Part shown: one piece after another, positions 1 through 6,017 of the stretch
Layout of the letters: every line of letters starts with the position of its first letter
How positions within the stretch are numbered: position 1 is the first letter of the stretch
Origin: Clostridia bacterium
GTDB taxonomy: Bacteria > Bacillota > Clostridia > Oscillospirales > Acutalibacteraceae
NCBI GenBank assembly: GCA_017414725.1
Contig: JAFQKZ010000077.1
Location: 1-6,395 of the forward strand
Direction: 5' to 3'
DNA length: 6,395 nucleotides
Notes under the pieces: generated by a model
What the model was told of the DNA's origin: nothing
Seen by the model: only the letters and a program-made list of their open reading frames with translations
The model's database searches: none
Position numbers and translations under genes: made by a program

Positions 1-2
1 AT

Positions 3-160
3 AGTGCCCCTAAAGGATTGAAAGAGAAAAGAACAGATGTTTTTTATTCTTGCTTTTCAATAAGTTTTCCTTGCTAAACTTCGTTTCAATCATCTTAAAC
101 ATCATCTCGCTCTTTTTTCTTTTTTATCTTAGCTTTCTTTTTCAATTCTTTAGGGGCACT
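3..160. repeat. Small element bounded by 27 bp inverted repeats (MITE-like or long hairpin)
   Basis: The ends 3-29 and 134-160 are inverted copies that match at 25 of 27 positions and begin AGTGCCCCTAAAG. The interior of about 104 bp is purine-rich on one strand. It carries a further inverted 7-mer (GATGTTT at 36-42, AAACATC at 97-103), so the whole segment could fold into one long imperfect hairpin. No transposase fits inside. Small size plus terminal inverted repeats is typical of a non-autonomous mobile element (MITE), but a long-stem terminator or other structured repeat is possible. A target-site duplication cannot be judged because only two bases precede the left end. I cannot assign an IS family. 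Confidence 0.5.
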
Positions 161-332
161 CTGAATATCTAAATTGTTTTGTGAAAAGAATAGATAAAAA
201 TAATTGAATCTCACCGCGATAAGTAAGAACAAGGAGACAAATGATATGACAAAAACTGTGTCTGATTCAAAATAGATAGCAGGGTATTTTTAGATTATCT
301 CTCACACTCTTTTATTGCCCATAAGTAAAAAT
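161..332. other. Intergenic stretch with orphan RBS and mini-ORF
   Basis: I see no gene of normal size here. On the plus strand AAGGAG (231-236) lies 9 nt before an ATG at 246, which opens only nine codons (MTKTVSDSK) before TAG at 273-275. A nearer ATG at 241 stops after two codons. This could be the start of a lost gene, a leader peptide or chance. No convincing promoter precedes it and no coding sequence follows. Confidence 0.25.
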
Positions 333-366
333 AAGTATAATTTTAGCACAGAGCAAAATTATACTT
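333..366 (-). terminator. Intrinsic terminator after the 402-1217 gene
   Basis: A perfect 12 bp inverted repeat (AAGTATAATTTT / AAAATTATACTT) encloses a 10 nt loop. Read on the minus strand it begins 36 nt after the stop codon of the Cys-rich gene and is followed by ATTTTTACTT. Outer arms (TCTCAC at 300-305, GTGAGA at 379-384) could extend the fold. The stem is AU-only apart from one pair per arm, so its strength is uncertain. Confidence 0.6.
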
Positions 367-401
367 TGATTATTTTTTGTGAGATTTTAAAAATAATATA
401 A

Positions 402-1217
402 TTAATTAGCAATATTTTCGTTTGATATATTATTTGTATTGTTAGTCGGGAAAAACTCGCTGGTCGGGAATTCTATTCTGTTAAACACATCACTTGGGTT
501 ATCGTCTATGAGTGTAACGCATTCTTTTTTTGGCATACAATAATTACAAGCCGGCACAGAAATTTGAACATTACGTTCTAGTCTGATTACCGTAAAAATT
601 CCCAAAGTTACTGCTACAGCATTATTGCTTGAACCGGGACGTACAAATTCGCCGCCGAATCTCATGCAAATAGAATCCGGTATTCTTTGTTGTACTTGGT
701 TTCTACAATCGCATGGATTACATAATTTTGCTGAAAGTGCAATGGGTTTAGCTATTTGAACTACTGCTCGAGGCAAGTTTTTTTCTATAGTATTTTTGTT
801 ATCAAGTTCGTTGAAATTATAATTTGATGAAAATGTTTTGATATTTACTTCGCTACCATATAATATGGCTTTTTTGTTCGAAACACATAATCCGGACACG
901 CTTGCCGGCATAACAGACGGCGACACGAAAGCTTCTAAAGATATATCAAAAAAGCATGTTGTGTCTACTGAATAATAACCGCTTCTAAATGGTACAGGCT
1001 CTACATCTACAAAAGCAGTAATTATATTTGTATTTTTTACTCTAACTCCGGATGCCTGATCTATTATATGTTGATTCGCTTCGTTAAAATTAACGCGTAA
1101 GTCTTCAAGAAAATCTTTGTCTGCACAAGAATCGTAAATTTTGTAAGCATCTATACATACTGTTTCGTTAAATTGACTGTTTTCGCGGCACGAAAAAGTA
1201 GAAAAGTTTTCGGTCAT
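402..1217 (-). CDS. Conserved Cys-rich hypothetical protein, clostridial type
   Basis: This encodes a 271-residue protein with no signal peptide or membrane segment. It has twelve cysteines at about residues 10, 21, 31, 88, 111, 166, 169, 171, 184, 224, 227 and 233. Two clusters stand out: CNPCDC (166-171) and CNYC followed by a Cys six residues later (224-233). Other conserved-looking stretches are VCIDAYKIYDSCADKDFLEDL (20-40, key residues Cys21, Cys31 and the acidic run), EPVPF (73-77), ILYGSE (118-123), ERNVQI (214-219) and RIEFPTSEFFP (247-257). The pattern recalls an uncharacterised protein shared by many Clostridia, possibly linked to spores or the cell envelope, but that is memory and not a database result. 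The clusters could bind metal or form disulfides. The ATG start is supported by GGAGG at 1225-1229 with a 7 nt spacer. The gene is monocistronic with its own terminator. Its base composition is visibly less AT-biased than the flanking ORFs, as expected for a conserved gene. Confidence 0.88.
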   Translation of the reverse strand: MTENFSTFSCRENSQFNETVCIDAYKIYDSCADKDFLEDLRVNFNEANQHIIDQASGVRVKNTNIITAFVDVEPVPFRSGYYSVDTTCFFDISLEAFVSPSVMPASVSGLCVSNKKAILYGSEVNIKTFSSNYNFNELDNKNTIEKNLPRAVVQIAKPIALSAKLCNPCDCRNQVQQRIPDSICMRFGGEFVRPGSSNNAVAVTLGIFTVIRLERNVQISVPACNYCMPKKECVTLIDDNPSDVFNRIEFPTSEFFPTNNTNNISNENIAN

Positions 1218-1260
1218 AAAAAAACCTCCATATAAATTTGACTAAAATATCAATCTCAAT

Positions 1261-1290
1261 TTTATACAATTTACTATTTCATATTATGAA
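1261..1290 (-). promoter_or_regulatory. Possible sigma-A promoter for the Cys-rich gene
   Basis: On the minus strand TTCATA (1285-1290) and TATAAA (1261-1266) are separated by 18 bp. They match four and five of six consensus bases. The resulting leader would be about 37 nt and include the GGAGG site. In DNA this AT-rich such matches are easy to find, and I saw no clear sporulation sigma-factor match instead. Confidence 0.3.
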
Positions 1291-1334
1291 AACATGTGTT
1301 CTTTGTGATACTAAAACAATATAAATATAATCAA

Positions 1335-1370
1335 AACACTCGCATAAATTTAATAATATATGCAAGTGTT
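1335..1370 (-). terminator. Intrinsic terminator after the 1394-2020 ORF
   Basis: The arms AACACTCGCATA (1335-1346) and TATGCAAGTGTT (1359-1370) flank a 12 nt loop. The one imperfect position is a C-A mismatch on the plus strand but a U-G wobble on the minus strand, so all 12 pairs form only in minus-strand RNA. The hairpin begins 24 nt after the stop codon, and the minus strand continues TTGATTATATTT. Confidence 0.65.
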
Positions 1371-1393
1371 AAAAATAATTTTTAAAAATAATA

Positions 1394-2020
1394 TTATATA
1401 TAGTTTTCTAGTAATTCTTCAATATGTACATATGCCGGTTTCAGTTTTTTGTTTTTACAAAAATCTCTGATTAAATTTTTGAAATATATCTCTTTTTTAC
1501 CATGCAAATCATCAATATTCACATATAATTTTTCTTCAAATCCGGATATATTTTCAAAATATTTTTCTAGAAAATTATTTATTTCAAGTTTTAAATTATC
1601 TGAAATTTTGTCACCGATTTTATTAGTCGCTTTATATTCTTTAGTTATATTTTGTTTTATGTTTTCTAAATCATTTGTGAATCTTATAAAATCGCTGTTT
1701 TTGGTGTTATCAATATAATCTAATTTTTGGAAATCAACTAAAACTTTGAACGAATCGCAAAATAATTTTAGCGGAACAAAATATTGGGATTTTATTAAAC
1801 CAATATCTGCAAAACTTTCGAATCTCTCTAACCAAGTGTTTTTAAGATATTCGGTTTGTAATTCGTCGTAAATTTCCTGCTCAGGTAAGTCCATTTCAAG
1901 ATCTAATTCTTTCCAATATTTGATTATATTTTTTAATAACTCACACTCCGGTGTATACCGATAATCATCTTGGGTTATAACAGGACTATTGTTTTTAATA
2001 TTACCGTATACATAAATCAT
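1394..2020 (-). CDS. Hypothetical protein, possibly the C-terminal part of an interrupted gene
   Basis: This encodes 208 residues from the first ATG. The protein is rich in Lys, Glu, Asp, Asn and Ile, apparently mostly helical, with no membrane segment and no motif I recognise. The start is doubtful. No Shine-Dalgarno site precedes the ATG at 2020, and the same frame stays open upstream to 2113 without any ATG, GTG or TTG. That extension reads like protein (for example NFCLELSS and DCRNLINSYYDYM). The frame is also identical to that of the 2135-2500 ORF just upstream, from which only two TAA codons (2114-2116 and 2135-2137) separate it. It may therefore be the distal part of one 368-residue secreted protein now split by nonsense codons, or a separate gene using a non-standard start. 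A terminator follows at 1335-1370. Function unknown. Confidence 0.55.
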   Translation of the reverse strand: MIYVYGNIKNNSPVITQDDYRYTPECELLKNIIKYWKELDLEMDLPEQEIYDELQTEYLKNTWLERFESFADIGLIKSQYFVPLKLFCDSFKVLVDFQKLDYIDNTKNSDFIRFTNDLENIKQNITKEYKATNKIGDKISDNLKLEINNFLEKYFENISGFEEKLYVNIDDLHGKKEIYFKNLIRDFCKNKKLKPAYVHIEELLENYI

Positions 2021-2134
2021 GTAATCATAGTATGAATTTATTAGATTTCTACAGTCGGTTCTACTTGATAGCTCTAAACAGAAATTTCTAATATTCTCAA
2101 TATTTTCTTCTATTTACAATTTTTTTTTAATAAT

Positions 2135-2500
2135 TTATCTTATGTTTTCGGTATTTATACGGTATTCTTGTTGGAATTCTGTCAATAACTTACCCACAGA
2201 CTCGTTATTAATTTTAGTTGTATTAGTATCTTTCAGCAAAGACAATAATATACCACATAAACCTATTGGCGTTACAAATTTTCCGGATTTTTTTATTGTG
2301 CTAAAATCCAAATTTTTTATCATGCTATTTATTTTATTTTCTTTGTTGTTGGATTCTTCAGACATATTTGTGTTCTGTAATTCATAAGTAACAATATTTG
2401 AAGTTTCAGTAGCATATGTCGTTTTAAAAAAATTTGAGATTTGGCTGTTAAATAAATTTATGACCACTGAAAATATTAATATTCTTTTTATTTTTTTCAT
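2135..2500 (-). CDS. Small secreted hypothetical protein, possibly the N-terminal part of an interrupted gene
   Basis: This encodes 121 residues. The N-terminus looks like a Sec signal peptide: basic MKKIKR, a hydrophobic core (about 8-17), and a plausible signal peptidase I site after TTYA (residue 30). The rest is Asn-, Ser- and Lys-rich, with one short hydrophobic patch (about 76-89, TPIGLCGILLSLL). No known domain is recognised. The ATG is supported by AAGGAG (2511-2516) with a rather long 10 nt spacer. The ORF ends at TAA 2135-2137, but the same frame continues after that stop through six codons including an A9 run and a second TAA (2114-2116). It then runs open to 1394. The intact start and signal peptide fused in frame with the 1394 ORF suggest a single exported protein of about 368 residues before interruption. 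Alternatively it is a genuine small secreted protein. Confidence 0.6.
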   Translation of the reverse strand: MKKIKRILIFSVVINLFNSQISNFFKTTYATETSNIVTYELQNTNMSEESNNKENKINSMIKNLDFSTIKKSGKFVTPIGLCGILLSLLKDTNTTKINNESVGKLLTEFQQEYRINTENIR

Positions 2501-2558
2501 TTTAATTCATCTCCTTTATTAACTCTTTTAAATTCTTATTTAATTAAATTATAAAAAT

Positions 2559-2602
2559 ATAATTGTTAAACTTGCTGGTCATGTTCCAAGTTCAACAATT
2601 AT
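2559..2602 (-). terminator. Intrinsic terminator after the MATE gene
   Basis: Two 16 nt arms (2559-2574 and 2587-2602) enclose a 12 nt loop. The single imperfect position is A-C on the plus strand but a G-U wobble on the minus strand, so pairing is complete only in minus-strand RNA. On that strand the stem is followed immediately by ATTTTTATAATTT, a usable U-tract. It begins 49 nt past the exporter's stop codon and precedes the small secreted ORF. Confidence 0.75.
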
Positions 2603-2651
2603 TTAGTATCATATTATAGAAAATATATCAATATTAAACAAAAAATATTTT

Positions 2652-3977
2652 TTATTTGTATAGTTTGTATACTTTTTTGATATTATCGAAATAAAACAAT
2701 AACGCTACTATAATCGTACATGCTTCGGCTAACGGCATGGTAAGCCATATTCCGGGTACGCCATACAACTTTGGCAAAATTAATATAAATATAATCACCA
2801 ATACCAAAGATCTTAATCCTGATATGACAGCAGATACTAGACCATTGCCCAAAGCTGTAAAATAACTCGATAAAAATATATTTACTCCTATAAACAAAAA
2901 CACTAAACTAAAAATTTTCAGTCCGTAAAGAGTTATATTAAAAACATTTTCTTGAGATACAAAAATATTTATAATATTATTTGAACATAAAAATACTGTT
3001 AAAGTGATTAATATAGAACTTATAATTATAGTAATAAAGCTATATTTTAGGATTTCTATAATTTTCTTATAATTTTTCGAGCCAAGATTATAACTTATAA
3101 TCGGTGCTGTTCCGACTGCAATACCTGAATACAAAGAAGAGAAAAAATAATACACGTACATAATAATAGTAACAGCTGCTATGCCGTCTTCGCCAAAATA
3201 TTTAATAGTTATGATATTAAACAAAAATGTGATTATTCCTGTCGAAAGCTCTGTTAATAGTTCGCTACTGCCGTTTGTACATGATTTCACAAAAATTTTC
3301 ATATTAAATTCAGGTTTGCAAAATTTTATAGTTCCGTATTTTATAAAATAGACAAGACCTACAATCATGCTTACAGTTATGCTTAGCAGTGTTCCAAGTC
3401 CCGCACCTAAAGTTCCCATATTAAATATTTTTACAAATAAATAATCTAATAATATATTTAATATCAGTCCTATGAACGACATCCAAAGTCCGATTTTAGG
3501 ATTACCGTCATTACGCACTATGTACTCAAAAAACAATTTATATACCATAGGGCTCGTGCTGACAAATACCATAATAGCATACGGTACTACATAACTCATA
3601 AGTCTAGGTGTAGTGCCTAACCATAAGCTTATATTTTCTACAAAAATCACACCCAAAATACTGAAAATTATAGAAAAAACTAATAGTACCACGCAAACAA
3701 AACTAAATATTTTATTTGCTTTTTGCAAATTTCTCTGTCCCAGGCTTTCGCCAATAAAAGCGCCTGCTCCTGTGGCAAACATAACACTTATTCCAAATAT
3801 TACACATGTAATTGGTACAACTATGTTAATCGCAGCCAATGCATCTGAATTCACAAATCTCGCAACGAAAAATCCATCAATAGTAGTATAGAACGACAAA
3901 AAAACCATAGTTAATATCGCCGGTAGTAAATTTTTCAAGTAATCTATATAACTTGTCGACTTTTCGAAATCATGCAC
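2652..3977 (-). CDS. MATE family multidrug/toxin exporter
   Basis: This encodes a 441-residue integral membrane protein with about 12 hydrophobic segments, the usual length for MATE transporters, which export cationic drugs, toxins or metabolites using Na+ or H+ gradients. The two-lobe internal repeat is visible. In the N-lobe, GAGAFIGESLGQRNLQKA (about 70-87) is mirrored in the C-lobe by GTAPIISYNLGSKNYKK (about 289-305), each following a helix. RNDGNP (155-160) is a motif common in these proteins, and the C-lobe counterpart YFTALGNG is also present. It resembles the clostridial/MepA-like MATE branch, but the substrate cannot be predicted. The start is GTG, preceded by AGAGGT (3986-3991) with an 8 nt spacer; the ATG four bases further on is out of frame. 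It has its own promoter (4011-4039) and terminator (2559-2602), so it is probably monocistronic. No regulator gene is adjacent. Confidence 0.92.
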   Translation of the reverse strand: MHDFEKSTSYIDYLKNLLPAILTMVFLSFYTTIDGFFVARFVNSDALAAINIVVPITCVIFGISVMFATGAGAFIGESLGQRNLQKANKIFSFVCVVLLVFSIIFSILGVIFVENISLWLGTTPRLMSYVVPYAIMVFVSTSPMVYKLFFEYIVRNDGNPKIGLWMSFIGLILNILLDYLFVKIFNMGTLGAGLGTLLSITVSMIVGLVYFIKYGTIKFCKPEFNMKIFVKSCTNGSSELLTELSTGIITFLFNIITIKYFGEDGIAAVTIIMYVYYFFSSLYSGIAVGTAPIISYNLGSKNYKKIIEILKYSFITIIISSILITLTVFLCSNNIINIFVSQENVFNITLYGLKIFSLVFLFIGVNIFLSSYFTALGNGLVSAVISGLRSLVLVIIFILILPKLYGVPGIWLTMPLAEACTIIVALLFYFDNIKKVYKLYK

Positions 3978-3994
3978 TGTTTTGCACCTCTTAA

Positions 3995-4210
3995 TATATA
4001 ATTTTCAATAATTATATATATAACTTTTTCGCGAGTCAAGCTGAGGAATTATTAGCAATTATCAAACCTATAGATAGAGAACCAAGACACAAAACAGCAG
4101 AAAAAGAATCTAAAAACATCCAAAATAATGATATAATTAAGACTATAATAAAGCAAACACAACAGGTGATGAGTTGGTCCAGACAAAAGCAAATAAAAAA
4201 TAATTTTTAA
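3995..4210 (+). pseudogene. Orphan C-terminal coding remnant, plus strand
   Basis: The plus-strand frame ending at TAA 4208-4210 is open back to 3995. From about 4028 it reads like real protein: AEELLAIIKPIDREPRHKTA, then NNDIIKTIIKQTQQVMSWSR and a basic end. It has no ATG, GTG or TTG before the coding-like part, and the region before about 4028 is AT-repeat that reads as low-complexity residues. I therefore interpret it as the 3' end of a gene whose front was lost, perhaps by deletion or insertion next to the MATE gene. Its composition (more C and G, and amphipathic, charged residues) is unlike the surrounding spacer. The family is not recognised. The MATE promoter's -35 box overlaps its first coding-like codons. 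Confidence 0.45.
4011..4039 (-). promoter_or_regulatory. Sigma-A promoter of the MATE gene
   Basis: On the minus strand TTGACT (4034-4039) and TATAAT (4011-4016) are separated by exactly 17 bp. The -10 box is perfect and the -35 box matches five of six. Transcription would start near 4004, giving a leader of about 27 nt that contains the AGAGGT ribosome-binding site. This is the best-formed promoter in the window. No operator-like palindrome is clear beyond the AT-repeat itself. Confidence 0.72.
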
Positions 4211-4371
4211 TTTTCTACAAAATTTGTACAATCTTTCAGATATGAAATCGTTTTTTTAATACAACTTCATCAGAAGAAAAGTACTTCTGATCGAAATACA
4301 ATATAACATTTTAGAAAAAATTGCTCATTAAGTCACAAAATCTATTGAACTGTTAACAAAAAAACTTTTCT
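4211..4371. other. Intergenic stretch with one perfect small hairpin
   Basis: No coding sequence is visible between the remnant and the end of tmk. ATCAGAAG (4269-4276) and CTTCTGAT (4284-4291) form a perfect 8 bp stem with a 7 nt loop. Neither strand has a U-run directly after it, so it is a weak terminator candidate for tmk on the minus strand. It may instead be an RNA stability element or a protein site. The rest is AT-rich sequence without recognised signals. Confidence 0.35.
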
Positions 4372-5058
4372 CTACATACTTTTGTTTTTTATATTCTGTT
4401 CTATTAATAACGATTCTACTATTTTCTCGTGAATTAATTCTTTAGATAAAATATTATTTTGATTATCAGTACAATTTATAATTTTCCAGTTGTATTTTTT
4501 TGAAACATAATCAGCTGATTTCGCACAGTTTTCTAAGAATAAAATATCAGATTCATGCAAATCTTTTTTAAGTTCGTTTCCTGAATATCTTGAAGTCATA
4601 AGCTTTTGCGAGATCTCGACCGGAACTTTCAAATATATAACCAGATCAGGTTTTGGGATTTGTAATTTTTCGTATTCGTAATTATCTAACCAAAACAAAA
4701 ATTCATCCCAATATTTTTTATCTAATTTGCTTAGCTGATATATATAATTTGAAGTTGTGTACCTATCACAAAGAATTATTTCGCCGTTTAAATAACTCTT
4801 TTCCCAGTTTTTTTTAAAACTTGCATATCTGTCTACCGCATAAAAAGATGCTGCAGCATAAGCATTTACATCACTAGGAGAACCGCCAAATTCAGAGTTC
4901 AAATACATTTTTATAAGACTTGAAGACGGGCTGTTATAATCCGGAAAAGATATATGACGTACGTTTGTTTTTTGGCTCATATATTCTAGAAGTAATTTAG
5001 TTTGGGTATTTTTCCCACTTCCATCAAGGCCTTCGATTACTATTAATTTTCCGTTCAT
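4372..5058 (-). CDS. tmk: Thymidylate (dTMP) kinase
   Basis: This encodes a 228-residue cytosolic enzyme that phosphorylates dTMP to dTDP with ATP, an essential step toward dTTP. The N-terminal beta strand and P-loop read LIVIEGLDGSGKNTQT (5-20, Lys16 contacting phosphates). DRYASF (76-81) carries the acceptor-site Asp-Arg, and DRYTTSN (98-104) is the DRX motif that binds nucleotide. A LID segment includes Arg157, and PKPDLVIYLKVP (135-146) is the conserved strand before it. It matches the longer clostridial dTMP kinase type, which has FP[DN]Y and VN.YAA.SFYAVDRYAS, rather than the E. coli GTDGAGK type. Asn17 in the P-loop, where Ala is common, is a mild departure. It is the second gene of a pair with rsmA. 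Its ATG lies 2 nt after the rsmA stop, and its AGGAG (5068-5072, 9 nt spacer) sits inside the last rsmA codons, so translational coupling is likely. It ends with TAG and no strong terminator follows. Confidence 0.93.
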   Translation of the reverse strand: MNGKLIVIEGLDGSGKNTQTKLLLEYMSQKTNVRHISFPDYNSPSSSLIKMYLNSEFGGSPSDVNAYAAASFYAVDRYASFKKNWEKSYLNGEIILCDRYTTSNYIYQLSKLDKKYWDEFLFWLDNYEYEKLQIPKPDLVIYLKVPVEISQKLMTSRYSGNELKKDLHESDILFLENCAKSADYVSKKYNWKIINCTDNQNNILSKELIHEKIVESLLIEQNIKNKSM

Positions 5059-5060
5059 TT

Positions 5061-5936
5061 TTAGTTACTCCTGAGTTTATAAATATCATTAGATAGATTT
5101 GCCCAATCTTCAAATTTAAGATTTTCTGCGCGATAATTTGAATTTATATTGTTTTTTTCTAAAATATTGATTATATCAGATTTTGAAATGCTTAATATTT
5201 GACTAAGAGAATTAGCTAAATTTTTTCTTCTCTGGTTAAATCCTGCACGAATTAATCTAAAAAACATTTTTTTATCCAGAATTTTTTCTGAATTTGTTTT
5301 ATTAATATTTATTTCAATAACAGTTGAATCTACTTTTGGGGCAGGCAAAAAACTAGACTTATTTACATTAAATAAAATTTTTGGTTTACCAAAATATCTT
5401 ACTGCTAAAGTTATTGCACCGCAAATTCTTGATCCTGGCTCTGCACAAATACGTTCGGCAACTTCTTTTTGGATCATTATTACGATTTTATTAAAACCGA
5501 AATTATTTTCTAATAAATACATAATAATATCAGAAGTTATATAATACGGTAAATTCGCACACACTGTTATGTTGTCAAAACCACAAAATTTTTCTTCAAT
5601 AATCTTGTTTAAATCTAATTTTAATATATCTTCGTTAATTATTTCTATATTATTAAATTCTAATAAATTTTCGGTTAATATAGGAATTAGTTTTTTGTCA
5701 ATTTCAACAGATATTATTTTGTCAAATTTTGTAGCTAAGCACTCAGTTAAGGTACCTATACCTGGACCGATTTCCAAAATACCGGTTTTTTTAGAATCTA
5801 GATTTACGCACGCATCAGCCATCATAGGGCAAACATCTGGATTTATAATAAAATTTTGGCCAAGACTTTTTGTGAAATTAAAATCATATTTACTTAAAAT
5901 TTCTTTTAAATTAGATAAATTAGACAAATTTTTCAA
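5061..5936 (-). CDS. rsmA: 16S rRNA (adenine1518-N6/adenine1519-N6)-dimethyltransferase
   Basis: This encodes 291 residues from the TTG start chosen here. RsmA/KsgA uses S-adenosylmethionine to dimethylate two adjacent adenines in the 3' terminal loop of 16S rRNA during 30S maturation; loss of the enzyme gives kasugamycin resistance. Visible hallmarks are KSLGQNFI (23-30), SAM motif I ILEIGPGIGTL (53-63), VEID (77-80), the catalytic motif IV NLPYYIT (128-134), FLPAPKVDSTV, and GFNQRRKNLANSL in the C-terminal rRNA-contact domain. The start TTG (5934-5936) follows GGAG (5945-5948) by 8 nt and gives the usual family N-terminus (NLKEILSKY). A longer frame begins at a TTG at 5981, but that would lie inside the upstream terminator hairpin and add an unusual hydrophobic leader, so I reject it. 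It is the first gene of the rsmA-tmk pair. No promoter is clear between the hairpin and the start, so it may depend partly on read-through. Confidence 0.93.
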   Translation of the reverse strand: MKNLSNLSNLKEILSKYDFNFTKSLGQNFIINPDVCPMMADACVNLDSKKTGILEIGPGIGTLTECLATKFDKIISVEIDKKLIPILTENLLEFNNIEIINEDILKLDLNKIIEEKFCGFDNITVCANLPYYITSDIIMYLLENNFGFNKIVIMIQKEVAERICAEPGSRICGAITLAVRYFGKPKILFNVNKSSFLPAPKVDSTVIEININKTNSEKILDKKMFFRLIRAGFNQRRKNLANSLSQILSISKSDIINILEKNNINSNYRAENLKFEDWANLSNDIYKLRSN

Positions 5937-5959
5937 ATATAGCACTCCAAAATATAACA

Positions 5960-5987
5960 AAAGGGCTGATAAATATATCAACCCTTT
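5960..5987 (-). terminator. Intrinsic terminator after the AAA ATPase gene
   Basis: The arms AAAGGGCTGAT (5960-5970) and ATCAACCCTTT (5977-5987) flank a 6 nt loop. The single imperfect position is C-A on the plus strand and a G-U wobble on the minus strand. On the minus strand the stem starts 30 nt after the ATPase stop and runs into TTGTTATATTTT. It ends just before the rsmA ribosome-binding site, so it separates the two genes. Confidence 0.75.
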
Positions 5988-6017
5988 ACAATAAATACTC
6001 AGAAAGTATTATATATT

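Noticed and set aside
1449..1718. Plus-strand ORF of 89 codons
   Set aside because: It is antisense to the 1394-2020 ORF, has a Phe/Leu/Ser-rich low-complexity translation typical of AT-rich antisense frames, and no RBS.
2120..2128. A9 run between the two ORFs as a slippage site that joins them
   Set aside because: The first TAA (2135-2137) lies upstream of the run on the minus strand, so slippage at A9 could not bypass it, and the two ORFs are already in the same frame, so a shift would separate them.
2142..2387. Plus-strand ORF of 81 codons
   Set aside because: It is antisense to the signal-peptide ORF and its hydrophobic translation mirrors the Lys/Asn-rich sense strand.
2548..2553. TATAAT as promoter of the 2135-2500 ORF
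   Set aside because: The -10 match is perfect but no -35-like hexamer lies 15-19 bp upstream, and the site coincides with the U-rich tail of the MATE terminator.
2640..2653. Self-complementary A6/T6 sequence at the end of the MATE gene
   Set aside because: It has no loop and consists of A/T only, so it is expected by chance in this composition.
3613..3891. Plus-strand ORF of 92 codons
   Set aside because: It is antisense to the well-supported MATE gene and has no RBS or recognisable domain.
5937..5981. Longer RsmA beginning at TTG 5981 with a hydrophobic leader
   Set aside because: It would start within the terminator hairpin at 5960-5987 and lacks a ribosome-binding site, and RsmA is cytosolic with the usual N-terminus beginning near 5936.
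5569..5994. Plus-strand ORF of 141 codons
   Set aside because: It is antisense to rsmA, whose motifs are unambiguous; the translation is Ser/Ile/Phe-rich as expected for a shadow frame.
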